A DNA stretch of 64,000 nucleotides from positions 1 through 64,000 of the forward strand of contig JAVXNE010000005.1 in assembly GCA_036645935.1 (NCBI GenBank), given 5' to 3'. A program made the position numbers and the translations under genes. This stretch comes from JAUNBN01 sp036645935. GTDB lineage: Bacteria > Bacillota > Clostridia > Oscillospirales > Ruminococcaceae. This document shows positions 50,334 through 60,078 of the stretch, one piece after another. How positions within the stretch are numbered: position 1 is the first letter of the stretch; every line of letters starts with the position of its first letter. Under the pieces are notes generated by a model that did no database searches, had not been told where the DNA came from, and saw only the letters and a program-made list of their open reading frames with translations.

Positions 50334-53153
50334 TCACATCATTTTTTTGAGAAACTGTCCTGTATATGACGCGTCGCACGCGGCTATCTCCTCCGGCGTT
50401 CCGGCAGCGACAATCTCACCGCCAAGATTCCCGCCATCTGGCCCGAGATCGATGACATAGTCGGCGGTTTTGATGATGTCGAGGTTGTGTTCGATTACGA
50501 TGACGGTATTGCCCGCGTCAACCAGCTTTTGCAGCACCCGAATGAGCCGGTGCACGTCGTCTATATGCAGTCCCGTGGTCGGCTCGTCGAGCACATAGAC
50601 TGTCTGTCCTGTGCCGCGTTTTGACAGCTCGCACGCGAGTTTGACACGCTGCGCCTCGCCGCCCGACAGTGTCGTTGAAGACTGCCCCAGCTTGATGTAA
50701 CCGAGTCCCACATCACAGAGCGTGTGAAGCTTGCGCGCAATTCTCGGGTGGTTTTGAAAGAACTCAAGTCCCTCGTCAGCCGTCATCTCGAGCACGTCAT
50801 ATATGCTCTTTCCCCTAAACTTCACCTCGAGCGTTTCCCTGTTGTAGCGATGTCCCTTGCACACCTCGCAGGGGACATACACATCGGGCAGAAAGTGCAT
50901 CTCAATCTTGATTATGCCATCCCCTTGACACGCCTCACATCGCCCACCCTTGACATTAAACGAAAACCTCCCGGGTCCGTATCCGCGCTGTTTCGCCTCG
51001 TTTGTTTGGGTGAAGACGTCGCGGATAAAGGTAAAAAGGCCCGTGTATGTCGCGGGGTTGGATCTCGGGGTGCGCCCGATGGGGCTCTGGTCGATTCCGA
51101 TCGCCTTGTCGACGTATTCCAGCCCCTCTACCGCACGGAATTTACCGGGACGCCCCTTTGCGCCGTTCAGGTCGGCATTCAGCTTTTTGTAAAGCACCTC
51201 GTTCACGAGCGACGATTTACCGCTTCCCGAAACGCCGGTGACACAGATAAATTTCCCGAGCGGAAACTCCACATCGATATTTTTGAGATTGTTCTGCTCC
51301 GCGCCCAGCACTCTGATTGATTTGCCATTTCCCGGCCGCCGCTTTTTGGGCACTGCGATCTTCTTTCTTCCCGAGAGATACATCCCCGTGAGGGATTTAT
51401 CGCTTTTGAGAATTTCATCAAACGTTCCCGCAAAAACGATTTCTCCGCCGTGCACTCCCGCTCCGGGGCCGACATCGACGATGTAATCGGCGGCGCGCAT
51501 CGTCTCCTCGTCGTGCTCCACGACAAGGAGAGTGTTGCCGAGGTCGCGCAGTCTTTTGAGTGTCTCGATGAGCTTTGCGTTGTCGCGCTGGTGCAGTCCG
51601 ATGCTGGGCTCGTCAAGAATATAGAGCACGCCCATCAGCGATGAGCCTATCTGCGTCGCAAGACGTATGCGCTGGTTTTCACCTCCGCTCAGCGTTGAGG
51701 CCGCGCGCGCGAGCGTGAGGTAGGACAGGCCGACGTTGTTGAGAAAACCCAGCCTCTCGCGTATCTCTTTGATAACGCGCTCGCCTATGAGGCTCTCCCT
51801 CTCGGTGAGTTTAATCGAATTGAAAAACTCAAGCGTGTCCGCTATCGATAAAGAGCATATTTCCATTATATTTTTTCCGCACACAGTTACGGCGAGCGAC
51901 GTCGGTTTGAGTCGCATTCCGTGACACTCAGGACATTCGACCGAGCTCATGCACGACGCTATCTCGTCGCGCATCCATTCGCTCGTCGTCTCGCGAAACC
52001 GCCGCTCGAGGTTATTAATCACACCCTCGAACCCGCCCTTGTAGCTCGCAGAGCCGAATTCATTCTCTCTGCGTAGGTCGAGAAGATCCCCTCCCGTGCC
52101 GTAGAGCATGACGTCAACGGCGATCTGGGGGAGCGACTTCACCGGTACATCAAGCGAAAATTCGTATTTTTCAGCAAGTGCGTCAAAATACATGGCGCTG
52201 ATCGTGCCGTCGTAATATCCCCAACCGCTCGCGCGTATCGCGCCCTCCCTCACCGAGAGCGAGCGGTTCGGTATGACCATATCGGGATCTATTTTGAGAA
52301 ATGTGCCGAGTCCCGTGCATTTGGGGCATGCGCCGAATGGGTTGTTAAAAGAAAACATGCGCGGAGCAAGCTCGTCCATCGATATCCCGTGCTCGGGGCA
52401 GGCGTAACTCTGCGAGAATGTTATATCCTCCCCGTCGATCACGTTTATCACGACCAGACCCCCGCTTAGATTAAGCGCGGTTTCGATCGAGCCGGAAAGT
52501 CGGGATTCAACCTCGCTGTCGATCACGAGACGGTCGACAATTATCTCAACATCGTGCTTTTTATTTTTGTCGAGCTTGATGGGCTCAGACAGATCATAGG
52601 TGATTCCGTCGACGCGGGCGCGGACAAAACCCGAGCGCACGGCGGCCTCAATTTCTTTTTGATGCTCCCCTTTGCGGGCACGAACTACGGGCGCGAGCAC
52701 CTGAAATCTGGTGCTTTCGGGCAGTTTCAGCACCGCGTCCACCATCTCGTCGACCGTCTGCTGCAAAATTTCCCGTCCGCACACGGGGCAGTGCGGAATT
52801 CCGATGCGCGCAAAGAGCAGTCTCAGGTAGTCGAAAATCTCCGTCACTGTGCCCACGGTTGATCGCGGGTTTTTAGAGGTTGTTTTTTGATCGATCGAAA
52901 CTGCGGGAGACAGGCCCTCAATGCTGTCGACATCCGGCTTGTCCATCTGCCCGAGGAACTGGCGTGCATATGAAGAAAGGCTCTCAATATAGCGCCGCTG
53001 TCCGTCAGCATATATCGTGTCGAATGCAAGCGATGACTTTCCGCTGCCGGAAATCCCCGTTATAACCACAAGTTTGTCGCGCGGAATGGTCACATCGATG
53101 TTTTTGAGGTTGTGCTCCCGCGCCCCTTTAACGACAATTTTATCAATTGGCAA
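50334..53153 (-). CDS. uvrA: Excinuclease ABC subunit UvrA
   Basis: 939 aa. UvrA scans DNA for bulky lesions and loads UvrB. Two ABC ATPase halves are visible: Walker A GISGSGKSSLAFDT and GVSGSGKSSLVNEV, signatures LSGGENQRIRLA and LSGGEAQRVKLA, plus zinc fingers CPVCGREI and CEACQGDGIIKIEMHFLPDV with CEVCKG. The start is TTG 53153, nine bases after AAGGAG. It follows uvrB by 56 bases and is in the same transcript. Confidence 0.97.
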   Translation of the reverse strand: MPIDKIVVKGAREHNLKNIDVTIPRDKLVVITGISGSGKSSLAFDTIYADGQRRYIESLSSYARQFLGQMDKPDVDSIEGLSPAVSIDQKTTSKNPRSTVGTVTEIFDYLRLLFARIGIPHCPVCGREILQQTVDEMVDAVLKLPESTRFQVLAPVVRARKGEHQKEIEAAVRSGFVRARVDGITYDLSEPIKLDKNKKHDVEIIVDRLVIDSEVESRLSGSIETALNLSGGLVVINVIDGEDITFSQSYACPEHGISMDELAPRMFSFNNPFGACPKCTGLGTFLKIDPDMVIPNRSLSVREGAIRASGWGYYDGTISAMYFDALAEKYEFSLDVPVKSLPQIAVDVMLYGTGGDLLDLRRENEFGSASYKGGFEGVINNLERRFRETTSEWMRDEIASCMSSVECPECHGMRLKPTSLAVTVCGKNIMEICSLSIADTLEFFNSIKLTERESLIGERVIKEIRERLGFLNNVGLSYLTLARAASTLSGGENQRIRLATQIGSSLMGVLYILDEPSIGLHQRDNAKLIETLKRLRDLGNTLLVVEHDEETMRAADYIVDVGPGAGVHGGEIVFAGTFDEILKSDKSLTGMYLSGRKKIAVPKKRRPGNGKSIRVLGAEQNNLKNIDVEFPLGKFICVTGVSGSGKSSLVNEVLYKKLNADLNGAKGRPGKFRAVEGLEYVDKAIGIDQSPIGRTPRSNPATYTGLFTFIRDVFTQTNEAKQRGYGPGRFSFNVKGGRCEACQGDGIIKIEMHFLPDVYVPCEVCKGHRYNRETLEVKFRGKSIYDVLEMTADEGLEFFQNHPRIARKLHTLCDVGLGYIKLGQSSTTLSGGEAQRVKLACELSKRGTGQTVYVLDEPTTGLHIDDVHRLIRVLQKLVDAGNTVIVIEHNLDIIKTADYVIDLGPDGGNLGGEIVAAGTPEEIAACDASYTGQFLKKMM

Positions 53154-53209
53154 GATTTAATCTCCTTTAATGCCGACCTTAAATGACAGTATATTCTCTC
53201 GCTGGCGCT

Positions 53210-55180
53210 CTATCTCAATTTTTGCAGCTTTTGTATTCTGTCGCGAAGTTGCGCGGCATATTCAAATTCGAGCAGCGACGCCGCGTGCTTCATCTCTTTG
53301 GAGAGCCGTCCAATCAGCTCTTCTCGGTCACGCCGCGAAAGTTTGCTGTCGCCCGATTTGTTCTTTGAGTCCTTGACCGATATCTCGAGCAGCGCGCGCA
53401 CGTCTTTTATAATCGATGTCGGTGTCACGCCGTTCGCCTCGTTGTAGCTTCGCTGTATCGCGCGGCGGCGGTCGGTCTCGCTTATAGCGCGTTCCATGCT
53501 CGGCGTCACCACGTTCGCATACATGATGACCTCACCGCGCACATTGCGCGCCGCTCGTCCAATCGTCTGGATAAGCGCCGTCTCCGAACGCAGAAAGCCC
53601 TCCTTGTCGGCGTCCAGTATGACGACGAGCGATACCTCCGGTATATCAAGACCCTCGCGCAACAGGTTTATTCCAATCAGCGCATCAAATTCCCCGAGCC
53701 GCAGATCGCGCACTATCTCCATTCGTTCCATCGTGTCGATGTCATAGTGCATGTATCGCACCCTGACACCGCGATCTTCAAGATAGGCCGTCAGATCCTC
53801 GGCCATCTTTTTGGTGAGCGTCGTGACGAGGGTGCGCTCCCCAACCTTTGCCCGCGCGTTGATTTCAGAGAGCAGATCGTCTATCTGCCCCTCGGTTGGC
53901 CTTACGCTGATCTCGGGATCAAGCAGCCCCGTCGGGCGTATTACCTGCTCCACAATCTGTGCCGAATGCTCGCGCTCAAATGCTGCCGGAGTTGCGCTCG
54001 TGTAGATAACCTGATTGATTTTGCCGTAAAACTCCTCGAATTTGAGCGGGCGGTTATCGAATGCGGACGGCAGGCGAAACCCATACTCCACGAGATTTTT
54101 CTTGCGCGCATAGTCCCCACCGAACATCGCGTGCACCTGCGGGAGCATGACGTGGCTCTCGTCGATGAACATCAGGAAATCGTCGGGGAAATAATCGAGT
54201 AGCGTGTACGGCATGCTGCCGGGTTCACGTCCTGACAGCACGCGCGAATAGTTTTCAATTCCTTTGCAGACGCCTATCTCTGCCAGAAGCTCGATGTCAT
54301 ACATCGTGCGCTGCGCTATTCGCTGCGCCTCAATCAGCTTTCCCTGCTCACGAAAAAAAGCAACTTGCGAGTCCATCTCGTCCCGCAGCTCGGAGAGCTT
54401 TTCCATCATCGTGTCGCGCGGAATCATATAGTGGGACGCAGGATAGATTGCAATGTGTGACAGCGTGTTTATTCGCTCTCTCGTCACGACGTTGATCTCG
54501 CTTATTCTTTCAATTTCATCACCAAAAAACTCAATTCTAACCGCTCGGTCGCTGCTGTAAACGGGGAAAACCTCAACGACATCGCCGCACACGCGGAATC
54601 GGTTGCGCTCAAATGCGATGTCGTTGCGCTCATATCGAATGTCGACAAGTCTTCTCAAAAGCTCGTCCCTTTTAAACTGCATACCCGGCCGCAACGAGAT
54701 GACCATACTACGATAATCGATTGGGTTTCCGAGCGTGTAGATACAGGACACCGACGCCACGATGATCACGTCCCGTCGCTCGGAAAGCGACGAGGTTGCG
54801 GAATGTCGCAATTTTTCGATTTCATCGTTTATTGCGCTATCTTTTTCAATATAAGTGTCCGTCCCGGGAATATACGCCTCGGGCTGGTAATAGTCGTAAT
54901 ACGAAACGAAATACTCCACGGCGTTTTCGGGAAAAAACTCTTTGAATTCAGAGCAAAGCTGCGCCGCAAGCGTCTTGTTGTGTGCCAAAACAAGTGTCGG
55001 ACGCTGAACCTGCTGAATTATATTCGCCATTGTAAAGGTCTTGCCAGAGCCCGTAACGCCCATCAGCGCCTGCTCGCGATAGCCTTTGCTCAGTCCGTCG
55101 ACAAGCTGCGCTATCGCGGTTGGCTGATCACCGGTTGGCTGATAATCGGAAACCAATTTAAAGGATTTTTCCCCATCCAT
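53210..55180 (-). CDS. uvrB: Excinuclease ABC subunit UvrB
   Basis: 656 aa. The helicase-like core has Walker A GVTGSGKTFTMANII, the beta-hairpin region YYDYYQPEAYIPGTDTYIEK, DESHVMLPQV, and QTIGRAARN. A C-terminal UVR domain (LIGRLSKEMKHAASLLEFEY) contacts UvrA/UvrC. It verifies damage before incision. AAAGGA precedes the ATG. It is preceded by a 265-base leader and a promoter containing a LexA box, so SOS control is expected. Confidence 0.97.
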   Translation of the reverse strand: MDGEKSFKLVSDYQPTGDQPTAIAQLVDGLSKGYREQALMGVTGSGKTFTMANIIQQVQRPTLVLAHNKTLAAQLCSEFKEFFPENAVEYFVSYYDYYQPEAYIPGTDTYIEKDSAINDEIEKLRHSATSSLSERRDVIIVASVSCIYTLGNPIDYRSMVISLRPGMQFKRDELLRRLVDIRYERNDIAFERNRFRVCGDVVEVFPVYSSDRAVRIEFFGDEIERISEINVVTRERINTLSHIAIYPASHYMIPRDTMMEKLSELRDEMDSQVAFFREQGKLIEAQRIAQRTMYDIELLAEIGVCKGIENYSRVLSGREPGSMPYTLLDYFPDDFLMFIDESHVMLPQVHAMFGGDYARKKNLVEYGFRLPSAFDNRPLKFEEFYGKINQVIYTSATPAAFEREHSAQIVEQVIRPTGLLDPEISVRPTEGQIDDLLSEINARAKVGERTLVTTLTKKMAEDLTAYLEDRGVRVRYMHYDIDTMERMEIVRDLRLGEFDALIGINLLREGLDIPEVSLVVILDADKEGFLRSETALIQTIGRAARNVRGEVIMYANVVTPSMERAISETDRRRAIQRSYNEANGVTPTSIIKDVRALLEISVKDSKNKSGDSKLSRRDREELIGRLSKEMKHAASLLEFEYAAQLRDRIQKLQKLR

Positions 55181-55220
55181 AGTGTCCTTTCGCTTTCAGC
55201 GTGCAATCTCCACCGTGAGT

Positions 55221-55257
55221 GCGGCATATTTGTTTATATTACTACAAAATATGCCGC
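55221..55257. promoter_or_regulatory. 11-bp inverted repeat in the uvrB leader
   Basis: GCGGCATATTT (55221-55231) and its reverse complement (55247-55257) around 15 bases, about 40 bases upstream of the uvrB start. It overlaps a weak minus-strand promoter-like pair (TTGATA, 18 bases, TAATAT). It could be a second control site or a leader hairpin. Confidence 0.45.
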
Positions 55258-55454
55258 TATATCAATGTCGTCATTTTGAATTTTTGTAAACTTTAAGATT
55301 TTTCAAAATAATCAGCACTTTTGCTCTGTGCATATACGAGCGATTGCTTCCACCATACGTTATTTTTTCTCTCACAATCCGAAAAATCCGTCCGCTTTAT
55401 GGCAACGCGCAGCTTTAATTCAGCGCGCTTCACGCTTGTGATGTGACGGCGAAG

Positions 55455-55483
55455 ATTATATCACGCTTTGAACATTTGTTCAA
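55455..55483 (-). promoter_or_regulatory. uvrB-uvrA promoter with overlapping LexA box
   Basis: On the minus strand TTGAAC (55478-55483), 17 bases, TATAAT (55455-55460). The 12-mer GAACATTTGTTC (55470-55481), inside the palindrome-like TTGAACATTTGTTCAA, matches the Gram-positive LexA/DinR pattern GAAC-N4-GTTC and covers the -35. Binding of LexA would block the promoter. Confidence 0.8.
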
Positions 55484-55495
55484 GATGCTTTTAAG

Positions 55496-55523
55496 AAAAT
55501 CCCCTGCTTTTGCGGGGGATTTT
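55496..55523 (-). terminator. Terminator after the GNAT gene
   Basis: AAAATCCCC (55496-55504) pairs with GGGGATTTT (55515-55523), loop 10 bases, with T-rich flanks on both strands. It closes the prfA-coaE-aminopeptidase operon 18 bases after its last stop and insulates it from the uvrB promoter. Confidence 0.8.
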
Positions 55524-55540
55524 GCTGTTTATTCTAAGCT

Positions 55541-55945
55541 TTACCGCTTTTTTCTCGATCTGCGCATAGCGCCTTTTTCGTCAGGCACAAAGCCGAACTG
55601 CGCGTAGAACGAATGCGCGTTGCGTGTCAGCAGCAGCGAGAGCATCTCGCTGTATTCCGGGTCGTCCACGACGGTGGAAACAAGCTGTTTTCCGATGCCG
55701 CGCCCGCGATATTCCTCGTCCACAATAACGTCGCAGAGATACGCCGTGGTCGCCCCGTCGGTCACAATGCGCGCAAAACCGACAAGGTTCTTACCGCACA
55801 TCGCCCCATAACACACCGAGCCGCGCATCGACCGCTCAACTGTCTCGAGCGATCGGTCGTATGCCCAGTAGGAGTGCGAGAGAAGCCGCCGAACATCTTC
55901 GGCCCACTCTGCGCCGATACCTTTTACAACAGAGCACTCAGCAGG
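55541..55945 (-). CDS. GNAT-family N-acetyltransferase
   Basis: 134 aa. The acetyl-CoA-binding motif A is DVIVDEEYRGRGIGKQLVST, matching the Q/RxxGxG/A pattern, and the end SFYAQFGFVPDEKGAM is typical of the family. It would acetylate a small molecule or protein amino group; the substrate is unknown. ATG 55945 overlaps the end of the aminopeptidase gene by eight bases, and no ribosome site is visible, so translation is probably coupled. It is the last gene of its operon. Confidence 0.88.
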   Translation of the reverse strand, partial: PAECSVVKGIGAEWAEDVRRLLSHSYWAYDRSLETVERSMRGSVCYGAMCGKNLVGFARIVTDGATTAYLCDVIVDEEYRGRGIGKQLVSTVVDDPEYSEMLSLLLTRNAHSFYAQFGFVPDEKGAMRRSRKKR

Positions 55946-57341
55946 CATAAAACGCGAGGCACGCTTTGTAGAGAGCGTAGATATCGAGCTTGCTCGCAAC
56001 CTCAAAGGGCGCGTGCATCGACAGCAGTGCCACGCCGAAATCGACGACATCTGCACCGAGAGACGCGATGTATTTTGCAACGGTCCCGCCGCCGCCCTCG
56101 TCGACCTTTCCGAGTTCACCTGTCTGCCACGGTATCTTTGCGCCGTCGAGCAGCGCGCGGATCTCGGCGACAAACTCGGCCGACGCGTCGCTCGTGCCGC
56201 TCTTGCCGCGCGATCCGGTGTATTTTGTCAGCACCGGGCCGTGATTGAGATAGGCGCTGTTGCGCCGCTCGCTCACCTCGGGAAATGTCGGGTCAAACGC
56301 AACGTTGACGTCGCAGGAAAGGCATTTTGAGTTGTGCAGCGCATGTCCCGGGTCTCCGCTACGCAAACGCGACATGAAGTATTTTAGTATATCAGAATCA
56401 AGTCCCGTGTTGCCCTCGCTGCCTGTCTCCTCTTTGTCCGCAAGGATGCAAATCGCCGTGCGAGAGGGCGTTTCATCGGCATCGGCAAAGGCTCGCAGCG
56501 CGGCATAAGCGCAAACACGGTCATCGTGTGCATATGCTCCAATGAGGCTGCGGTCGAGTCCAAGATCGCGCGCTTTAAACGCGGGCACGGCCTCCAGCTC
56601 GGCAGAGCGGAAATCAGCCTCTGTTATCCCGTATTTCTCGTTGAGTATCCGCATGATGTTGAGCTTTACCGGTTCTTTTATGTTCTCGTCATCAATCGGT
56701 GTGCTGCCGAGCAGAATGTTCAGTTCCTCGCCCTTTATGACATCTCGCGCCTTGCGCTCGTCCTGAACGTTGTATGAAAGATGGGGCAAAATGTCGGTCA
56801 CACACAGCGCAGGGTCGCACTCGTCTTCGCCGATGACAATCTCAACCGTCTCGCCGTTCTTCTTAATCACAACTCCGTGAAGCGCAAGCGGAATCACAGT
56901 CCACTGATATTTTTTTATTCCACCGTAGTAATGCGTCTTAAAATATCCCAGCTCGCCGTCCTCATAGAGCGGGTTGGGCTTGAGGTCGAGTCTCGGGCTG
57001 TCAATATGCGCGGCAACTATGTTTGTGCCATCGTCCAATTCACCGTTGCCGACAATAGCCGCGAGAATGCTCTTTTTGCGGTTGTTGAGAAAAACCTTGT
57101 CTCCTGCTTTGTATTCGCAGCCGCGTTCAAGCGGGACAAATCCCTTTTCTCGCAGAAGTTTTTCCGCAGCCGTGGTGAACTCGCGCTCGGTCTTTGAGGC
57201 GTTCAAAAAAGCGCGGTAGCTGTCGCAAAACGGGTTGATCTCACCCTCGTGGGCAACTCCGAAACTCTTGAACGCACGTTCGCTTTTTGAGAGCAGTTTT
57301 TCCTCCAGCTTTTGTGCCTCGGTCATTTTGTCTTTTTCCAT
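55938..57341 (-). CDS. M18-family aminopeptidase
   Basis: 467 aa. Metal ligands of the M18 family are visible in NIVAAHIDSPRLDLKPNPLY (His and Asp), DKEETGSEGNTG (Glu pair) and the C-terminal LLSMHAPFEVASKLDIY (His). It is a cytoplasmic, probably dodecameric zinc aminopeptidase that removes N-terminal residues, often acidic ones, from peptides. AAAGGA precedes the ATG. Neighbours are CoaE upstream and a coupled GNAT downstream. Confidence 0.95.
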   Translation of the reverse strand: MEKDKMTEAQKLEEKLLSKSERAFKSFGVAHEGEINPFCDSYRAFLNASKTEREFTTAAEKLLREKGFVPLERGCEYKAGDKVFLNNRKKSILAAIVGNGELDDGTNIVAAHIDSPRLDLKPNPLYEDGELGYFKTHYYGGIKKYQWTVIPLALHGVVIKKNGETVEIVIGEDECDPALCVTDILPHLSYNVQDERKARDVIKGEELNILLGSTPIDDENIKEPVKLNIMRILNEKYGITEADFRSAELEAVPAFKARDLGLDRSLIGAYAHDDRVCAYAALRAFADADETPSRTAICILADKEETGSEGNTGLDSDILKYFMSRLRSGDPGHALHNSKCLSCDVNVAFDPTFPEVSERRNSAYLNHGPVLTKYTGSRGKSGTSDASAEFVAEIRALLDGAKIPWQTGELGKVDEGGGGTVAKYIASLGADVVDFGVALLSMHAPFEVASKLDIYALYKACLAFYAC

Positions 57342-57353
57342 TTTTTATCCTTT

Positions 57354-57968
57354 CTAATCCAAAAACCATTCGTTTAATTGCTCCGCCAAAACATCCAGCT
57401 TTTTGTCAAACTGGGACAAGTCTCCGTCGTTTGTCAGCTCGACATCGCACAGCGCTCGAACTTCGTCAGGTCTCAGCTGGGCATCCAGCCTCGTCTTTGC
57501 CTGAGCAGCTGTTATTCCGTCGCGCGATACAATACGTGCAATCTCGAGCTTTTCATTCGACGTTATCATTATCGTGCGGTCGCAAACAGCATACAGTCCG
57601 CTCTCAACGAGCGCCGCCGCCTCGACCAGACAATAGCGGTGGCCCTCGCTGCTCAATCTTTCAAAATCCTCAGTGAGCTTCTCTATGATCGCAGGATGCG
57701 TTATCGAATTGAGCTTTTTCTTCTTTTTTTCATCTGCAAAACACATGTCCGCGAGCGCCCTGCGGTTGAGCGAGCCGTTGTCCTTTAAAATTCCGCTGCC
57801 GAACGCGCGCACAAGCTCTTTCAGCGTGCCGCTGCCGGTGCGCACGACCTCGCGAGCCACCGCGTCTCCATCAATGACGGGAATACCCTTGGCGCGCAGA
57901 TATCCGCTCGCGTAGCTTTTGCCGGAACCGGAACGGCCAGTGAGCGCTGCCACATAGAATTTTCTCAC
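57354..57968 (-). CDS. coaE: Dephospho-CoA kinase
   Basis: 204 aa. It performs the last step of coenzyme A synthesis. The P-loop is ALTGRSGSGKSYASGYLR, followed by GIPVIDGDAVAREVV and HPAIIEKL, matching CoaE. It lacks other domains. The start is GTG 57968 in a GTGA overlap with the Sua5-family gene, behind AAGGTGG, so the two are coupled. Confidence 0.95.
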   Translation of the reverse strand: MRKFYVAALTGRSGSGKSYASGYLRAKGIPVIDGDAVAREVVRTGSGTLKELVRAFGSGILKDNGSLNRRALADMCFADEKKKKKLNSITHPAIIEKLTEDFERLSSEGHRYCLVEAAALVESGLYAVCDRTIMITSNEKLEIARIVSRDGITAAQAKTRLDAQLRPDEVRALCDVELTNDGDLSQFDKKLDVLAEQLNEWFLD

Positions 57969-58993
57969 AAATCCACCACCTTAAAGCCCGCCGCACGAAG
58001 CAGGCGATTATAGACCGCAAGGCCGCCCTCGCGCGTGTCGGGACATCGCGCATATACGACCGAGGCGCCGAACCGGTCGAGCGCACGCAGCGACGCAAAC
58101 AGTTCTCTCGCCTGCTGCTCCGGCTCTTCCTCAGGCCCGTATGCAACACTCGGTATCATAATTCTCTCCTGCTCTCCGTCGAAACAAAGCGCGTATGCGT
58201 CACCGCATCCACGTTCTTTCACATATTGAGCAAAGCGATCGAGCGTGCCTTTGACTATCACCACTTCGGCGCGTGGAGAGTAATGCTTATATTTCATGCC
58301 GGGCGACTCGGCTTTTTCGCCTTCCTGCAACTCGGAATCCACCGAGTGTGAGAGCTGCGCGTCGGGCAAGATTTTGAGAATTGCCGAGAGCGGTATTATG
58401 CCGGGTCTGAGGATTGTCGGGACCTCGCTGCAAAGCGTTATAACGGTGCTCTCCACCCCGACCTCACACATGCCTCCGTCGATAATCAGCGGTATCTTAC
58501 CGTCGAGATCGTCGCGCACGTGGGCGGCGCACGTCGGGCTGGGACGCCCTGAGAGGTTGGCAGAGGGAGCTGCAAGAGGAAGCCCGGATTTTTCGATTAT
58601 CGCGAGCGCGACGGGGTGGCTGGGCATCCTGATAGCGACATTATCAAGCCCGCACGTCACGACTTTGCTGATTTTATCCGATTTGGGAAGGATTATCGTG
58701 AGCGGCCCAGGCCAGAACTCGCGCGCGAGTGCATGCGCCTGCTGAGTTATTTCCTTCACGGCGGTTCGCATCATCTCGAGGCTGGACACGTGGACAATCA
58801 AAGGGTTGTCCTGCGGCCTCCCCTTGATTTTGTATATTTCAGCCACGGCCGAATCGGAAAACGCGCTCGCCGCAAGGCCGTATACCGTCTCGGTTGGAAT
58901 TGCGACCACGCGCCCTTCCTTCAGGAGCGCCGCCGCTCTCTCCGTGCCGATTTCAAAATTGGACATGTCTATTTTTATTGTTTGCGTAATCAT
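57965..58993 (-). CDS. L-threonylcarbamoyladenylate synthase (Sua5/YwlC type)
   Basis: 342 aa, so it includes the extra C-terminal Sua5 domain. It makes threonylcarbamoyl-AMP from threonine, bicarbonate and ATP for the universal t6A37 tRNA modification. The YrdC-domain motifs PTETVYGLAAS, KIKGRPQDNPLIVH and APSANLSGRPSPT are present. GAGG precedes the ATG. It is followed by coaE and preceded by prfA, a common Bacillota neighbourhood. Confidence 0.95.
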   Translation of the reverse strand: MITQTIKIDMSNFEIGTERAAALLKEGRVVAIPTETVYGLAASAFSDSAVAEIYKIKGRPQDNPLIVHVSSLEMMRTAVKEITQQAHALAREFWPGPLTIILPKSDKISKVVTCGLDNVAIRMPSHPVALAIIEKSGLPLAAPSANLSGRPSPTCAAHVRDDLDGKIPLIIDGGMCEVGVESTVITLCSEVPTILRPGIIPLSAILKILPDAQLSHSVDSELQEGEKAESPGMKYKHYSPRAEVVIVKGTLDRFAQYVKERGCGDAYALCFDGEQERIMIPSVAYGPEEEPEQQARELFASLRALDRFGASVVYARCPDTREGGLAVYNRLLRAAGFKVVDL

Positions 58994-59007
58994 TGCACGC
59001 CTCTGCC

Positions 59008-60078
59008 CTACTGCTGTGACTTGAGCTTTTCGGCGCGATCGGCGGTCACAAGTGCGTCGATAAGCTCGTCCAAGTCTCCCGCCAGCAGCGCCTCAAGCCT
59101 GTAAAGCGTGAGACCGATTCTGTGGTCGGTGACTCGTCCCTGCGGAAAATTATAAGTTCTAATGCGCTCGCTACGGTCTCCCGTGCCAACCATTCCCTTG
59201 CGCGTTGCCGCAATCTCCGCACTCTGCTCGCGCTGTTTTTGTTCGAGCAGCCTTGAGCGCAATATCTTGAGCGCCCGATCCTTGTTTTTAAACTGACTGC
59301 GCTCGTCCTGACACTCGACCACCATTCCTGTCGGAAGATGGGTCACTCGAATGGCAGACGAGGTCTTGTTGACGTGCTGGCCGCCTGCCCCGCTCGAGCG
59401 AAAAGCATCTATCTGAAGCTCTTTGGGGTCGATTGCAAGCTCAACTTCCTCTGCCTCCGGCAGCACCGCAACGGTCACCGTTGATGTGTGTATGCGGCCT
59501 TGCGTCTCGGTTTCCGGCACGCGCTGTACTCGATGCACTCCGCTCTCGAACTTGAGGCGGCTGTATGCTCCCTCTCCCGCGATGAGAAAGCTTATTTCCT
59601 TGTATCCGCCAAGCTCGGTCTCGTTTGCGCCGAGGATTTCGCTCTTCCAACGTTTGGATTCGCCGTACATCGAATACATGCGGTAGAGAGATGCCGCAAA
59701 GAGCGCCGCTTCCTCACCACCCGCACCCCCGCGTATTTCAACTATTACGTTTTTGTCGTCATTGTCGTCGCGGGGAAGCAGCAGAAACTTCAGCTCCTCC
59801 TCAATGCGCTCTATCGCATCCTTTGAACTCTCGTATTCGAGTTGCGCCATATCTTTCAGCTCTCGGTCTCCTCCGCTGTCCTCGAGAAGTAGCTTTGCCT
59901 CGTCGTTATCCGCTTTTGCTTTGCAGTATTCGCGGTATTTGTCGATTATCGGTGTCAGATTTTTATATTCCCGCATCAGGTCGCGGTAGAGCGCGTTGTC
60001 TGACACAATTTCCGGCTCGAGCAGCTGTTCGTTTATCTCTTCGTATCGTTCTTCAACTTCTTTAAGCTTTTCTATCAT
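59008..60078 (-). CDS. prfA: Peptide chain release factor 1
   Basis: 356 aa. RF1 ends translation at UAA/UAG. The catalytic loop is RSSGAGGQHVNKTSSAIRV with GGQ, and the PxT-type recognition region precedes it. ATG 60078 was chosen over the longer frame to 60105 because GAGG lies upstream and the family begins MIEKL. It overlaps the DUF951 gene by 17 bases. Confidence 0.97.
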   Translation of the reverse strand: MIEKLKEVEERYEEINEQLLEPEIVSDNALYRDLMREYKNLTPIIDKYREYCKAKADNDEAKLLLEDSGGDRELKDMAQLEYESSKDAIERIEEELKFLLLPRDDNDDKNVIVEIRGGAGGEEAALFAASLYRMYSMYGESKRWKSEILGANETELGGYKEISFLIAGEGAYSRLKFESGVHRVQRVPETETQGRIHTSTVTVAVLPEAEEVELAIDPKELQIDAFRSSGAGGQHVNKTSSAIRVTHLPTGMVVECQDERSQFKNKDRALKILRSRLLEQKQREQSAEIAATRKGMVGTGDRSERIRTYNFPQGRVTDHRIGLTLYRLEALLAGDLDELIDALVTADRAEKLKSQQ

